DNA of 47,050 nucleotides from Candidatus Fermentithermobacillaceae bacterium (lineage in GTDB: Bacteria; Bacillota; Sulfobacillia; Fermentithermobacillales; Fermentithermobacillaceae): the NCBI GenBank assembly GCA_012837895.1, contig DUQH01000084.1, positions 1 through 47,050 on the forward strand, given 5' to 3'. A program made the position numbers and the translations under genes. Of the stretch, positions 9,486-17,159 are shown piece after piece (the stretch's first letter is position 1; each line of letters opens with the position of its first letter). The notes beneath the pieces were generated by a model. The model saw nothing but the letters and a program-made list of their open reading frames with translations. It was not told where the DNA came from and did no database searches.

Positions 9486-9974
9486 CTAGAGTTTGTAACC
9501 TATCTGCCTGAGGAATGACTTGCGTGCCTGGATGTCGTCAGGCCCTTCCACTCCTTCAGGCGGGCCTCCGTCTATTACCCCCATGATTCCCCGGCTTTGC
9601 TCAGTTTCGGCTACAACCACCTGCACCGGGTTTGCAGTGGCGCAGAAAATGTTAACAACCTCAGGCACCATCTTTATGTTATTTAGCACGTTTATCGGGA
9701 ATCCGGCCTCCATAAAAATGATGAAAGCGTGGCCGGTTCCAAGGGCCAGGGCGTTGTTCTCTGCAAGTTCAACCAACTTGCCGTCGTTGCCTGCTGAACG
9801 CACCAAACGGGGTCCGCTTGCTTCCAGGAATGCAATTCCAAACTTGATTCCGCCCCCGGCGTTTGCCATAGCTTCATAAAGATCTTCCACGGATTTGATG
9901 AAATGGGACTGGCCAAGTATCATGTTCATGTTTTCTGGTTTTTCAATATTTACAACCTCGAGCTTAACGCCCAT
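9486..9974 (-). CDS. Adenosine-specific kinase family protein (PF04008)
   Basis: A 162-residue protein matching the small family known mostly from archaea and thermophilic bacteria: VKLEVVNIEKPENMN at the start, GQSHFIKSVEDLYEA, GIKFGIAFLEASGPRLVR, GHAFIIFM and IFCATANPVQVVVAETEQ. An archaeal member was structurally studied and named for adenosine binding; the physiological reaction is not well established. Start at ATG 9974 follows AGGAGGAG by six bases; an upstream in-frame ATG at 10013 lacks such a site. It stands alone, convergent with hbd. Confidence 0.85.
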   Translation of the reverse strand: MGVKLEVVNIEKPENMNMILGQSHFIKSVEDLYEAMANAGGGIKFGIAFLEASGPRLVRSAGNDGKLVELAENNALALGTGHAFIIFMEAGFPINVLNNIKMVPEVVNIFCATANPVQVVVAETEQSRGIMGVIDGGPPEGVEGPDDIQARKSFLRQIGYKL

Positions 9975-10076
9975 GCTATCTCCTCCTATGCAATGATCGG
10001 GTGTTCCAGACATTCTACAACTTAACCGGCTTGTCCTTCCGTTTGTGGGCTGGCGCAGCGCCGCGGACCGGGCGGG

Positions 10077-10547
10077 TTACCCAGATCCGGCGTTGTCACC
10101 TACACCCACATATACGATCCGGCCGGTTGGCAGGAGGTCGTTTTGACGCACAGCGGGATTTGAGGTGATAAGGGTGCCGTCAGACGTTCTTGCGAGATAG
10201 ACGGACAAGGCTGCGCCAAGCTCAAGCCCCTGATGTCCTGCCAGGAGTTTGGCGGCTTCTAAAGCAGTTTCCCGGGTGACAGCTTCCACCTGAATAGGGA
10301 GTTGGTCTAACAAGGCAAGCAGTTCTGCAAACGAGTCCGGGTGTTCGGTTATCCCCTTAAGGTATACCTGGGCCATGTCCAGCGCCGTGATCCTTATCCT
10401 AGCCCCACGGGTGTGGGTCTGCTCCATAATCCTTTGTATCACTTGCCCCTTTGGAGTTCCTTCCAGATATGTGATTAGGGCAGGGGCGTCAATGATACAA
10501 GGTGAGTCACTACACAGGGACGCGTTATCCTGACTGCTTAACTTCAT
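10077..10547 (-). CDS. Degenerate PIN-domain (VapC-like) protein
   Basis: A 156-residue protein with PIN-fold layout: IIDAPALITYLEG at 18-30, a middle helix ALDMAQVYLKG, LGAALSVYLAR near 110-120, and GTLITSNPAV at the end. In active VapC RNases four acidic residues bind metal. Here the first (D20) is kept, but Q60 replaces the Glu, G111 stands where Asp is expected, and N130 replaces the last Asp. Nuclease activity is therefore doubtful. It follows the AbrB-type gene by four bases, the order of vapBC pairs. The ATG is preceded by GGGGAG. It may be a neutralised toxin kept for regulation or RNA binding. Confidence 0.75.
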   Translation of the reverse strand: MKLSSQDNASLCSDSPCIIDAPALITYLEGTPKGQVIQRIMEQTHTRGARIRITALDMAQVYLKGITEHPDSFAELLALLDQLPIQVEAVTRETALEAAKLLAGHQGLELGAALSVYLARTSDGTLITSNPAVRQNDLLPTGRIVYVGVGDNAGSG

Positions 10548-10551
10548 AAGT

Positions 10552-10749
10552 TTACTCCCCTTGAGCCGTGCTTTTCCTGTTGAAAAAACCTAGCCCGTGT
10601 CCTACCGGATCGTCTACCTCGGGCACGAGGACCACTTTGCCGTCAAGGTCGTATACGGCAAACTTGGTGCCTGGCTTCAGTCCGAGTTTATTCCTTATCT
10701 GAACCGGGATAACTATCTGGCCTCTTGTAGAAAGGGATGCTTTATGCAC
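10552..10749 (-). CDS. AbrB/MazE-type antitoxin-like DNA-binding protein
   Basis: A SpoVT-AbrB swapped-hairpin domain: LSTRGQIVIPVQIRNKLGLKPGTKF is the core, followed by DGKVVLVPEVDD. It would bind its own promoter and the PIN partner. Start GTG 10749 follows GAGGTGA by five bases; GTG 10758, three codons earlier, lacks a good site. The C-terminal 20 residues would contact the toxin in a classical pair. Its partner has lost most catalytic residues, so the antitoxin role may have become a plain regulatory one. Confidence 0.82.
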   Translation of the reverse strand: MHKASLSTRGQIVIPVQIRNKLGLKPGTKFAVYDLDGKVVLVPEVDDPVGHGLGFFNRKSTAQGE

Positions 10750-10990
10750 CGGATTCACCTCGCAGACTAGTTGCAGGGCTTTCCCGCCGAAGTGGCCACT
10801 CCAGATGCGTTACAGCGAAAAATGCAGGTTCCCATGCTTTTGTACTAGTATGCCCTGAACTACAGCGGGATAGCAGTTATGCTCGATTGTGTAAATTAAC
10901 TGTAAACATTGAATTTCTCTCTGAAGTCGGAGAACATATACACGAGACGATGCAATCAGCTCTAAGAGCGATTAATACGGAGGTGCTGAC

Positions 10991-11233
10991 ATGGCTGCCG
11001 GACGTGAAGTGATTGTGTATTCTACTCCTACGTGTCCCTGGTGTGTGAGAGCAAAAGACTATCTGAGAAACAACGGAATTGAGTTTGAGGAAAAAGATGT
11101 TTCAGTAGACGTTCAAGGTGCACGTGAAATGGTAAAGATCTCAGGCCAGATGGGCGTTCCCGTGCTGAGCATCGATGGCAATGTTGTAGTAGGGTTTGAT
11201 AAGAATAAGATTGATGAGCTGCTCGGCCTCTAA
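10991..11233 (+). CDS. Glutaredoxin-like protein (NrdH/YruB type)
   Basis: An 80-residue thioredoxin-fold protein with the redox pair C15 and C18 in PTCPWCVRAK, the loop MGVPVLSI (cis-proline) and the GFDKNKIDELL end typical of NrdH/YruB-like glutaredoxins. It likely reduces disulfides using thioredoxin reductase or low-molecular-weight thiols. GGAGGTG precedes the ATG. A strong hairpin follows, so it is probably a single-gene transcript. The 230 bases upstream (10759-10990) hold no other gene I can support. Confidence 0.9.
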   Translation: MAAGREVIVYSTPTCPWCVRAKDYLRNNGIEFEEKDVSVDVQGAREMVKISGQMGVPVLSIDGNVVVGFDKNKIDELLGL

Positions 11234-11254
11234 GCCGGCCTGGGAAAGGATGCT

Positions 11255-11278
11255 GGCCGCACCGGGGAGTGTGCGGCC
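11255..11278. terminator. Terminator after glutaredoxin gene
   Basis: GGCCGCAC and GTGCGGCC form a perfect 8-bp stem with loop CGGGGAGT, followed on the plus strand by a T-rich stretch (ATTCGTCGTTCATCTTTC). On the minus strand it lies after the small YjcZ-like gene, so it may serve both. Confidence 0.65.
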
Positions 11279-11294
11279 ATTCGTCGTTCATCTT

Positions 11295-11387
11295 TCAGTC
11301 TAGTCCCAGTATGAGCAGGATGAGGATTAGGAAGATGATGAACGCCAAGGATTCGTCAAAGAAAAAGTCACCATGTTTGCCTCCCAT
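11295..11387 (-). CDS. YjcZ-like 30-residue membrane protein
   Basis: A tiny gene coding for 30 residues: MGGKHGDFFFDESLAF followed by a membrane segment of Ile/Leu/Phe residues and ending GLD. Small proteins with a glycine-rich start and one membrane helix (YjcZ family) are common in spore formers and often appear in spore-coat or membrane inventories. The ribosome site is excellent: GAGGAGG six to seven bases before ATG. It sits between the glutaredoxin gene and cotF on the cotF strand. The role is unknown; a sporulation link is inferred from family and neighbour. Confidence 0.75.
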   Translation of the reverse strand: MGGKHGDFFFDESLAFIIFLILILLILGLD

Positions 11388-11465
11388 GATTGAGCCTCCT
11401 CTCCAGTAGCCTATTTCATATTATGTAAATGAGGAGAAGTTGCTACTCCCATCGGAGGTTTGTTG

Positions 11466-11524
11466 GCTGCACCGGGCCAGGTGTGGCTTCTGCCCGGTGC
11501 AGCGTCCCGGCCCTGGGGGCCGGG
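11466..11524. terminator. Two tandem hairpins downstream of cotF
   Basis: First hairpin: GCTGCACCGGGC (11466-11477) with GCCCGGTGCAGC (11492-11503), a perfect 12-bp stem. Second: CCCGGCC (11506-11512) with GGCCGGG (11518-11524). They lie 37 bases beyond the cotF stop. There is no long T run, so they may act as an mRNA 3' barrier or terminator for cotF. Confidence 0.55.
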
Positions 11525-11560
11525 TCCGGAAGGGTGCCTCAATACGCAACTCAAAGAGGC

Positions 11561-12175
11561 TTACTGTGGGTTGTAGTAACCGTGCTTCTGCATATAGTTG
11601 AAGATCTTTTCGCCATGTTTTTGCTCGTCCTGCTGGATCCTCTGGAGGTCTTGCCTTAGCTGCGGGTTAGCTGATTCAAATACAGATGTGTCGTAGGCGC
11701 CGGAAACAAACTTTTCTGTCATGAGCATATCTTGACACATCGCTGCGTCGTCAACGGCGCCTGCCTGTTGGCCCTGCCCTTGTTGTGCCTGCTGCTGGAA
11801 TTGCTGGCTCCATGCATGGGTCTGCCTGTCAAATTGGCCGGGCTCAAAGCCTGAACCTCTGGTCTGTAGGTGCTCTTGTGGTTGTTGCATTTGCTGTTGC
11901 TGGATCTGCTGTTGCTGCATTTGCTGTTGTTGGATCTGGCGTTGCTGCATTTCTTGTTGCTGCTGTGCTTGCTGTGCCCTGCCCTGGCCGCCCAGGTATC
12001 TGTTCAGGGTGTCGTAGTGATTTTGTTCCTCTTGGGCCATTTCGTTGAACAGCTTACGCAGTTCCTGGGACTTGGTGAGGTTGGCGTATCCCCTGTACTT
12101 CTTAATGCAGATTTCTTCATGAGCTAATTGGTCTTGAATTAATGACCGTTCCTTTTGAGTTAGCTGATGTGTCAT
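11561..12175 (-). CDS. CotF-family spore coat protein with glutamine-rich insert
   Basis: A 204-residue protein of the coat F family (ferritin-like helical bundle). The N-terminal half (THQLTQKERSLIQDQLAHEE, then ELRKLFNEMAQEEQNHYDTL) and the C-terminal half (QDMLMTEKFVSGAYDTSVFE, then LRQDLQRIQQDEQKHGEKIF) are the two helical pairs. Between them, residues about 66-145 are very rich in Gln, with a core of repeated QQQQMQQQQI-like units. The protein would localise to the spore coat. GAGGTGAT precedes the ATG. The insert resembles low-complexity linkers of other coat proteins and may vary in length. Confidence 0.85.
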   Translation of the reverse strand: MTHQLTQKERSLIQDQLAHEEICIKKYRGYANLTKSQELRKLFNEMAQEEQNHYDTLNRYLGGQGRAQQAQQQQEMQQRQIQQQQMQQQQIQQQQMQQPQEHLQTRGSGFEPGQFDRQTHAWSQQFQQQAQQGQGQQAGAVDDAAMCQDMLMTEKFVSGAYDTSVFESANPQLRQDLQRIQQDEQKHGEKIFNYMQKHGYYNPQ

Positions 12176-12449
12176 GACAATATCACCTCGTGTAAAGGAT
12201 GCGGAAAAACCTTAAGACATATTCTCAGCATTGCAGCAAAACCTATGCCATTATGCCGGTTCCATGTTGCCGGCCGGCCGGGACACGGTGGCACCAGATG
12301 TTGAGAGGAACTCACCGGAGGGCGGGGAACTCACCCGAGGTGAAGACCTAATAGCAAATGGATGAGCCAATTTGCATCCAGCTAATTTCTGGTTTGTTGC
12401 TGCTAGTCCGTGTTTTGGTCTGCCTTGATCCCTTTCCTCGAAATAGAGG

Positions 12450-12526
12450 TTGATTTCTTAACTGCGAAACTATATGGTGTATGTTGGTAAGGTATTTGTG
12501 ATGCTTGTAACAAGCGTTCCTTACCA
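12450..12526 (+). promoter_or_regulatory. Possible gdh promoter and leader hairpin
   Basis: A weak sigma-A-like pair, TTGATT at 12450 and TATGGT at 12473 (17-bp spacing, four of six each), is followed by a nested hairpin at the expected start of the transcript. The outer arms are TGGTAAGG (12485-12492) and CCTTACCA (12519-12526); the inner arms are GCTTG (12503-12507) and CAAGC (12511-12515). It may stabilise or control the glutamate dehydrogenase mRNA. The rest of 12176-12584 holds a short palindrome GCAAAT...ATTTGC (12354-12375) and a doubled GGAACTCAC (12308, 12326), but no gene. Confidence 0.35.
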
Positions 12527-12584
12527 CCGAGGGCTCCCGGTTGCGGGGGATGGGGATTACTGAATAAGCAAGAAGGGTGGTCAC

Positions 12585-13847
12585 ATGGCTCAAAAAACCA
12601 ATCCATTCGAGAACATGCTCGAACAGCTAGACGCGGCTGCAGAGATCGCGGGGTTAGACAAGCAAGATTACATAACCTTACGCTATCCTGAACGGGAACT
12701 GACAGTTAACTTCCCTGTCAAGATGGATGATGGAAGCATCCGCGTGTTTACCGGCTACCGCGTCCAGCACAGTACTGTTAGAGGCCCTGCCAAAGGCGGA
12801 ATCCGGTTTCATCCTGACGTAGATATGGATGAGGTCAGAGCTTTGGCAGCTTGGATGACCTTCAAGTGCGCCGTTGTTGACATTCCCTATGGAGGGGCAA
12901 AAGGTGGGGTAACAGTCGATCCTACCGGACTGTCCCAGGGCGAAATTGAGAGGATTACCAGGGGTTACACAGCCAAGATTGCAGATTTCATCGGACCTGA
13001 GAAAGATATTCCTGCCACAGACGTTAACACCACCCAGCAGATGATGGGTTGGATCATGGACACTTACAGCACCCTTGCCGGCGTGTATTCCCCAGGCGTT
13101 GTGACCAGCAAACCGGTGGAAGCAGGCGGATCTGTAGGCCGCAAAGAGGCTACAGGATTGGGAGTCTTTTTCGTTACCAGGGAACTTGCCAAGAAACTCA
13201 ACATGGATCTTGCCAAGTCTACCGTTGCGGTTCAGGGATTCGGCAACGTAGGCAGCAATGCAGCTAAGTACCTATATGAAGCAGGCGCTAAGATAGTAGC
13301 CGCAAGCGACGTATCAGGCGGGCTTTACTGTGAAGACGGCATAGACATACCTGCCCTGTTAGAGCATGTCGAAAAGCATCCGAGACGCCTTATCGAAGGC
13401 TACCGGCAGGATGGGATAAAGACCACAGACAACCACGGGATTCTCACATGCAAATGTGACTTCCTGGTGCTGGCAGCCTTGGAAAACCAGATTACAGAAG
13501 AGGTCGCAAAAGAAGTTCAAGCTAAGGTCGTGGTTGAAGGCGCCAATGGGCCGACAACCTTTGCCGGAGATAAAGTACTTGAGGAGAGAGGCGTCATAGC
13601 TTGCCCTGACATTCTCACCAATGCCGGCGGAGTCACGTGCTCATACTTCGAGTGGGTCCAGAACTTGCAGCACCATTACTGGGACCTGGAAACCGTGAAC
13701 TCCAATCTGGAGAGGATCATGGTCAAGGCTTTCAACGAAGTATACGAGGTTGCAGACGAATTGAAGATTCCTATGAGAATGGCAGCTTACATCGTAGCGC
13801 TCAAGCGGTTGATTGCTGTCCAGAAGATCAGGGGAATTTTCCTATAA
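12585..13847 (+). CDS. gdhA: Glutamate dehydrogenase (Glu/Leu/Phe/Val family)
   Basis: Converts glutamate to 2-oxoglutarate and ammonia with NAD(P). The 420-residue length fits the short bacterial/archaeal hexameric class (RocG/GudB-like). The catalytic lysine is K106 in PYGGAKGGV; KGGIRFHPDV is the substrate-binding lysine stretch; the dinucleotide motif is GFGNVGSNAA. It is intact to the end (KIRGIFL). The ribosome site is AGAAGGGTGG before ATG 12585. It stands alone in a transcription unit with a structured leader and a long untranslated downstream stretch. Cofactor preference cannot be told safely. Confidence 0.95.
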   Translation: MAQKTNPFENMLEQLDAAAEIAGLDKQDYITLRYPERELTVNFPVKMDDGSIRVFTGYRVQHSTVRGPAKGGIRFHPDVDMDEVRALAAWMTFKCAVVDIPYGGAKGGVTVDPTGLSQGEIERITRGYTAKIADFIGPEKDIPATDVNTTQQMMGWIMDTYSTLAGVYSPGVVTSKPVEAGGSVGRKEATGLGVFFVTRELAKKLNMDLAKSTVAVQGFGNVGSNAAKYLYEAGAKIVAASDVSGGLYCEDGIDIPALLEHVEKHPRRLIEGYRQDGIKTTDNHGILTCKCDFLVLAALENQITEEVAKEVQAKVVVEGANGPTTFAGDKVLEERGVIACPDILTNAGGVTCSYFEWVQNLQHHYWDLETVNSNLERIMVKAFNEVYEVADELKIPMRMAAYIVALKRLIAVQKIRGIFL

Positions 13848-14397
13848 GTTTCTGTTGGGGCTCCGGTAGGAGCATCTGGCAGATAGGTTGCGGAGTCAAG
13901 TCTGTGATAGCAAACGCAGCAACATAAGCAGCAACTAGGCGCACAAGGGTTTGCAGCACACTTCAAGAACAGCTTGTAGCGGCAAATGCAGCAGGAGACG
14001 CAGGATATACACACAGGTAGTTGCAGCAAGTATGATGCAAGAAACCTAGTAAGCAATGTACCAGATGCCAAAGAGGCATCAGACGCAGCAAGGAACCAAG
14101 TTAATAGCGACACACGACGAAGCAATGATTGCAGCAAGCACGAAATAGGAGTAGTACCAACATACCAAGCAAGTATTGCACCAGGTACGTACTACAAGAT
14201 TCGGCCAAGATAAACCGGAATCTAACGATGGGGTTCAAAACACAGGGGTTGTATGAGCGCACAGGGTACAATTCAGGGTTTTGGTCGATTACAGCGAGGA
14301 CGAAGCAGTAAACAGTAACAAAGAACGAAGCTCATATGTACCAGGGAATGCAGTACCATTTGCAGCAAACAACGGATCTGTGCCGCAGCCATAGCAG
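13848..14397 (+). other. Purine-rich untranslated region after gdh
   Basis: About 550 bases without a credible gene. The plus strand is strongly A- and G-rich and T-poor and is sprinkled with GCAGCA motifs (for example 13917, 13930, 13953, 13989, 14025, 14085, 14131 and 14361). It ends in a good terminator, which suggests it is transcribed, either as a long gdh 3' untranslated region or as an independent RNA. Short open frames exist on both strands but lack ribosome sites and family features. Confidence 0.5.
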
Positions 14398-14427
14398 AAA
14401 GGGGCCTATCAAGTAGGCCCTTTTCTA
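14398..14427 (+). terminator. Rho-independent terminator
   Basis: AAAGGGGCCTA (14398-14408), loop TCAAG, TAGGCCCTTTT (14414-14424): an 11-bp stem with one G-U pair, running into a T-rich end. It closes the purine-rich untranslated region. Confidence 0.8.
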
Positions 14428-14503
14428 TTAGCAGGAAACAGGCTACGCTTTCTTTAAGCGACCGGCAAAAGAGTGTAGAATCATGTTAAACAGGGAGATT
14501 TCT

Positions 14504-15208
14504 GTGACAGAAGGTGGGGGGCCATTGGACACGAGAGTGACCCACAATCCTGAGTACGCGCTGGTGGTCGCAGGTGGTTCAAAGGACGCCGCAGATAGGG
14601 CGCTGGTTGAACGCGCTTCGCTGGTAGTTGCAGCTGATTCAGGTTCGGAGTTCCTAAGGCAACACAAGCTGGTTCCCGACCTTGTCGTGGGGGACTTCGA
14701 TTCATCATACCCTGATACCATCGCACACTTCAGGGATTCAGGAGTTCCCATAATCTGTCTCGAGTGTGAAAAGGACAAGACAGATACTGAAGTGGCACTG
14801 GACCTCATCGCCTGCAAGGATTTCGATACGGCAATCATTATCGGGGCCACCCGGGGAAAGCGTCTCGACCACGAGTTAGCCAATGTGTTCTTGATTGAGC
14901 ATTACGCCAGGAAGGGTCTGGATCTAATACTCCACTCACAAGATGCTGTGGTCTTCGGTGTGTCAGGGGATGAATACCCCAAAGCAAGGCAAGAACGGGT
15001 GTTTACCGGCAACCCGGGGGACTGGGTCACGGTGATGCCTGTCACTTCCCGGGTTACCGGTGTTACTGCTGCTAACCTCAAGTATTGTCTCGACAATGCC
15101 ATCCTCTGCAGGGGTAGTACCCTGGGTGTTTCCAACGAAATGCTTGGCACTACCGCCACTATCTCAGTCAAGTCAGGCTTCGCCCTGGTGGTACTCAACT
15201 ACAGGTAA
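14504..15208 (+). CDS. thiN: Thiamine pyrophosphokinase
   Basis: Transfers pyrophosphate from ATP to thiamine, making thiamine diphosphate. Family motifs are present: AADSG, VVGDFDSS, KDKTDTEVAL and the GATRGKRLDHELANV stretch, then the C-terminal thiamine-binding sandwich. I chose GTG 14504 because CAGGGAGA lies five to six bases upstream; ATG 14483 is in frame but has no ribosome site, and TTG 14525 after GGTGGGGGG is also possible. The protein is about 234 residues, slightly longer than usual. No thiamine-biosynthesis neighbours or TPP riboswitch are visible. Confidence 0.9.
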   Translation: MTEGGGPLDTRVTHNPEYALVVAGGSKDAADRALVERASLVVAADSGSEFLRQHKLVPDLVVGDFDSSYPDTIAHFRDSGVPIICLECEKDKTDTEVALDLIACKDFDTAIIIGATRGKRLDHELANVFLIEHYARKGLDLILHSQDAVVFGVSGDEYPKARQERVFTGNPGDWVTVMPVTSRVTGVTAANLKYCLDNAILCRGSTLGVSNEMLGTTATISVKSGFALVVLNYR

Positions 15209-15263
15209 CACCTGTAACACATACTTGACTGCAAAAACTGCTAGGATAAGGCTGCCCCGGATG

Positions 15264-16055
15264 TCAATTGCCTGGCAGTTCACTTAAGGGTCTGCCTCTG
15301 GGATCATCCCTGGCCGGCTTGCCCAGGGACATGAGTTCTCCCAGGGTCATAATCTCATACCCGGCCGCCTTGAGATTCTCCAGCACCATAGGCAACGCTT
15401 CGTGGGTTTGCTTTGCTGAATCAGAGGCGTGGAACAGTAGTATGGCTCCGGGAAAGCTGAGTCTTGACACCCTCTCGACGATGTATGAAGCGCCTGGATT
15501 CTTCCAGTCTAGACTGTCAACAGCCCAGATTACGGTTTCATAGCCAAGTTCCCTGGCTGTGAGCACTACCAGGTCATCGTAGTCCCCGTTTGGAGGCCTG
15601 AAATACCTGGGTTCTGTATCTGTGAGGTTGATGAGTATGTCGTGGGCTGACTGTATGTTTTTCTTGATCTGTTCTTTACTTTCCTGGCTCAGGTTTACGT
15701 GTTCCTGCCCGTGGCTGGCAATCTCATGGCCGTCCTGGACGATCCGGGAAACTATGGACTTGTAATGGTTTGCCCATGGCCCTGAAAGAAAGAATGTAGC
15801 CTTTTGGTTGTGTTGCGACAGGACGTCAAGTACCTTTTCAGGAGTTTTGTCTCCCCAGGAAATATCAAAGGTAAGTGCCATTGCCTTCCTGTCGGTTTCA
15901 ACGTAGAACACAGGCATTTCCGTTCCCATTGCAAGCTTTGGGTCATACATTTCGAAAACAGGCTTTACCCCACGCGGGCGCAGACCATAGAATATGCCGC
16001 CTGCCACAAGAAGCACGGCAAGTGCGGCAAAAGCCACCCTTCTGTTCAAAAACAT
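15264..16055 (-). CDS. PdaB-like polysaccharide deacetylase
   Basis: A NodB-homology carbohydrate esterase, 263 residues, with an N-terminal membrane anchor or signal (AFAALAVLLVAGGIFYGL). The five NodB motifs are visible: TFDISWGD (the sporulation-type first motif), SHGQEH for metal binding, RPPNGDY, DSLDWKN and LLFHAS. The first motif and size match PdaB/YlxY-type sporulation proteins, which act on peptidoglycan in the spore envelope. GGGAGGA precedes the ATG. It is in a single-gene unit on the minus strand, with the small-protein operon upstream on the same strand. Confidence 0.88.
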   Translation of the reverse strand: MFLNRRVAFAALAVLLVAGGIFYGLRPRGVKPVFEMYDPKLAMGTEMPVFYVETDRKAMALTFDISWGDKTPEKVLDVLSQHNQKATFFLSGPWANHYKSIVSRIVQDGHEIASHGQEHVNLSQESKEQIKKNIQSAHDILINLTDTEPRYFRPPNGDYDDLVVLTARELGYETVIWAVDSLDWKNPGASYIVERVSRLSFPGAILLFHASDSAKQTHEALPMVLENLKAAGYEIMTLGELMSLGKPARDDPRGRPLSELPGN

Positions 16056-16151
16056 TGATATTCCTCCCGAGGGGCTGAGCCGGGGAGACTATCCCCGGCC
16101 TTGGTTCATCTTTGGTTCTCTTAAAATCATAGTTTTTCCGGGAGAAATATA

Positions 16152-17159
16152 TTACCTGTATCGGGCGAAAACCGGCTTGTCGCCATGCAGGGTTTCACCA
16201 GTTGCGTTGCTGCTGCAGGAGCGGCGTTGCTTGCTCCATCTCCTGCGTATTCCCACACCTGGCCTGTGACTGTGTGACGGCCGCTTAGCCGGAGGTTTTG
16301 CAGCTTGTGACGGCTGCTTAAGGAACTGGGACAATGACGGTGGTTGTTGTGGGGGTTGTTGCATAGTCTGGGTTGTACTCCTGGCTAGAACTGACTTGCC
16401 GTCTTCAGACAGGGTTATCTCAAAATCCTCCCCGCTCTTCACAGGGGCCACAGGTGGCGGCCTATCGGCTGTACGTACACTTGTCTTTTGCCTGGCTCTG
16501 TCGAACCCCATCAGGAGATTGAGGAGAGAAGCTATGAGGTTAGGGTCCAATCCCAAACTGCCCTGGGACGAGGGCTTGATCGCATCGTCCTCAGAAGCTT
16601 CACCGGCGCCGGCTGTAGCCTCTTGAGCTTCGTCAGCAGGTGAACTGCTCTTGCCGGTTGAAGCATGTTTGGTTTTTGAAGGGGATGTGACTAATTTCAG
16701 TATGGCTGATAACAGTGCAGGTTCAATTCCTCCTTCTTTGCTGCAAAGGAGCGAAGGAATCGCTGAAAGCAGCGGGGTTAAAGCATCTGCCCTTAGTGCC
16801 ATCTCGCCAGGGGTATCCGGTGAAGCGTGCGGTTGTACCGGAGGTCGGGAACTGCCTTTATCATTTACCAGCCGGGCTAGGACCTCTGCAACCGGATGCT
16901 GTTCCGCTGAATCCGGACTGCCGCCAGGTGCAGCCGGAACCGTTTCCTGTGTGGAACTTCCGGTGGATACCTGGCTATCCTGGGCTGCATCAGATGCTGG
17001 ACGCTCCGCTGTTTCGCCGGCTGCATAGAATACTTCTAGGATCCCCATGAGATTTAGCAGTGCAAGCAGGCCTGCCTTTTCCCGCAACTTAGCGGGATGA
17101 TCAGAACCTTCACTGGTCAAGAAAGTTTGGGCAAGTTCAGACAGACTGCCCTTATTCAC
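16152..17159 (-). CDS. Unknown helical, low-complexity protein
   Basis: I do not recognise this 335-residue protein. It has three hydrophobic helical blocks (LLALLNLMGILEVFYAAG; LTPLLSAIPSLL with PALLSAILKLV; PNLIASLLNLLMGFDRARQ) separated by Ser/Pro/Ala/Glu-rich linkers, then a Pro/Gln stretch and a very basic C-terminus. Start GTG 17159 overlaps the stop of the YbaB-like gene by eight bases (GTGAATAA) and follows a purine-rich site, so it is almost certainly co-translated. An ATG at 17267 would overlap by 116 bases. The related helical blocks look like diverged repeats, which would suit a scaffold or spore-structural role; this is inference. Confidence 0.6.
   Translation of the reverse strand: MNKGSLSELAQTFLTSEGSDHPAKLREKAGLLALLNLMGILEVFYAAGETAERPASDAAQDSQVSTGSSTQETVPAAPGGSPDSAEQHPVAEVLARLVNDKGSSRPPVQPHASPDTPGEMALRADALTPLLSAIPSLLCSKEGGIEPALLSAILKLVTSPSKTKHASTGKSSSPADEAQEATAGAGEASEDDAIKPSSQGSLGLDPNLIASLLNLLMGFDRARQKTSVRTADRPPPVAPVKSGEDFEITLSEDGKSVLARSTTQTMQQPPQQPPSLSQFLKQPSQAAKPPAKRPSHSHRPGVGIRRRWSKQRRSCSSNATGETLHGDKPVFARYR

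Noticed and set aside
10737-11012. A 91-residue plus-strand gene before the glutaredoxin gene
   Set aside because: It overlaps the AbrB-like gene and the glutaredoxin start and lacks a ribosome site or protein features.
13787-14137. Cysteine-rich minus-strand protein after gdh
   Set aside because: It overlaps the gdh end, has no ribosome site, and its Cys/Leu content follows from the purine-rich opposite strand.
13986-14213. A 75-residue plus-strand gene in the purine-rich region
   Set aside because: No ribosome site and no family features; composition matches the surrounding repeats.
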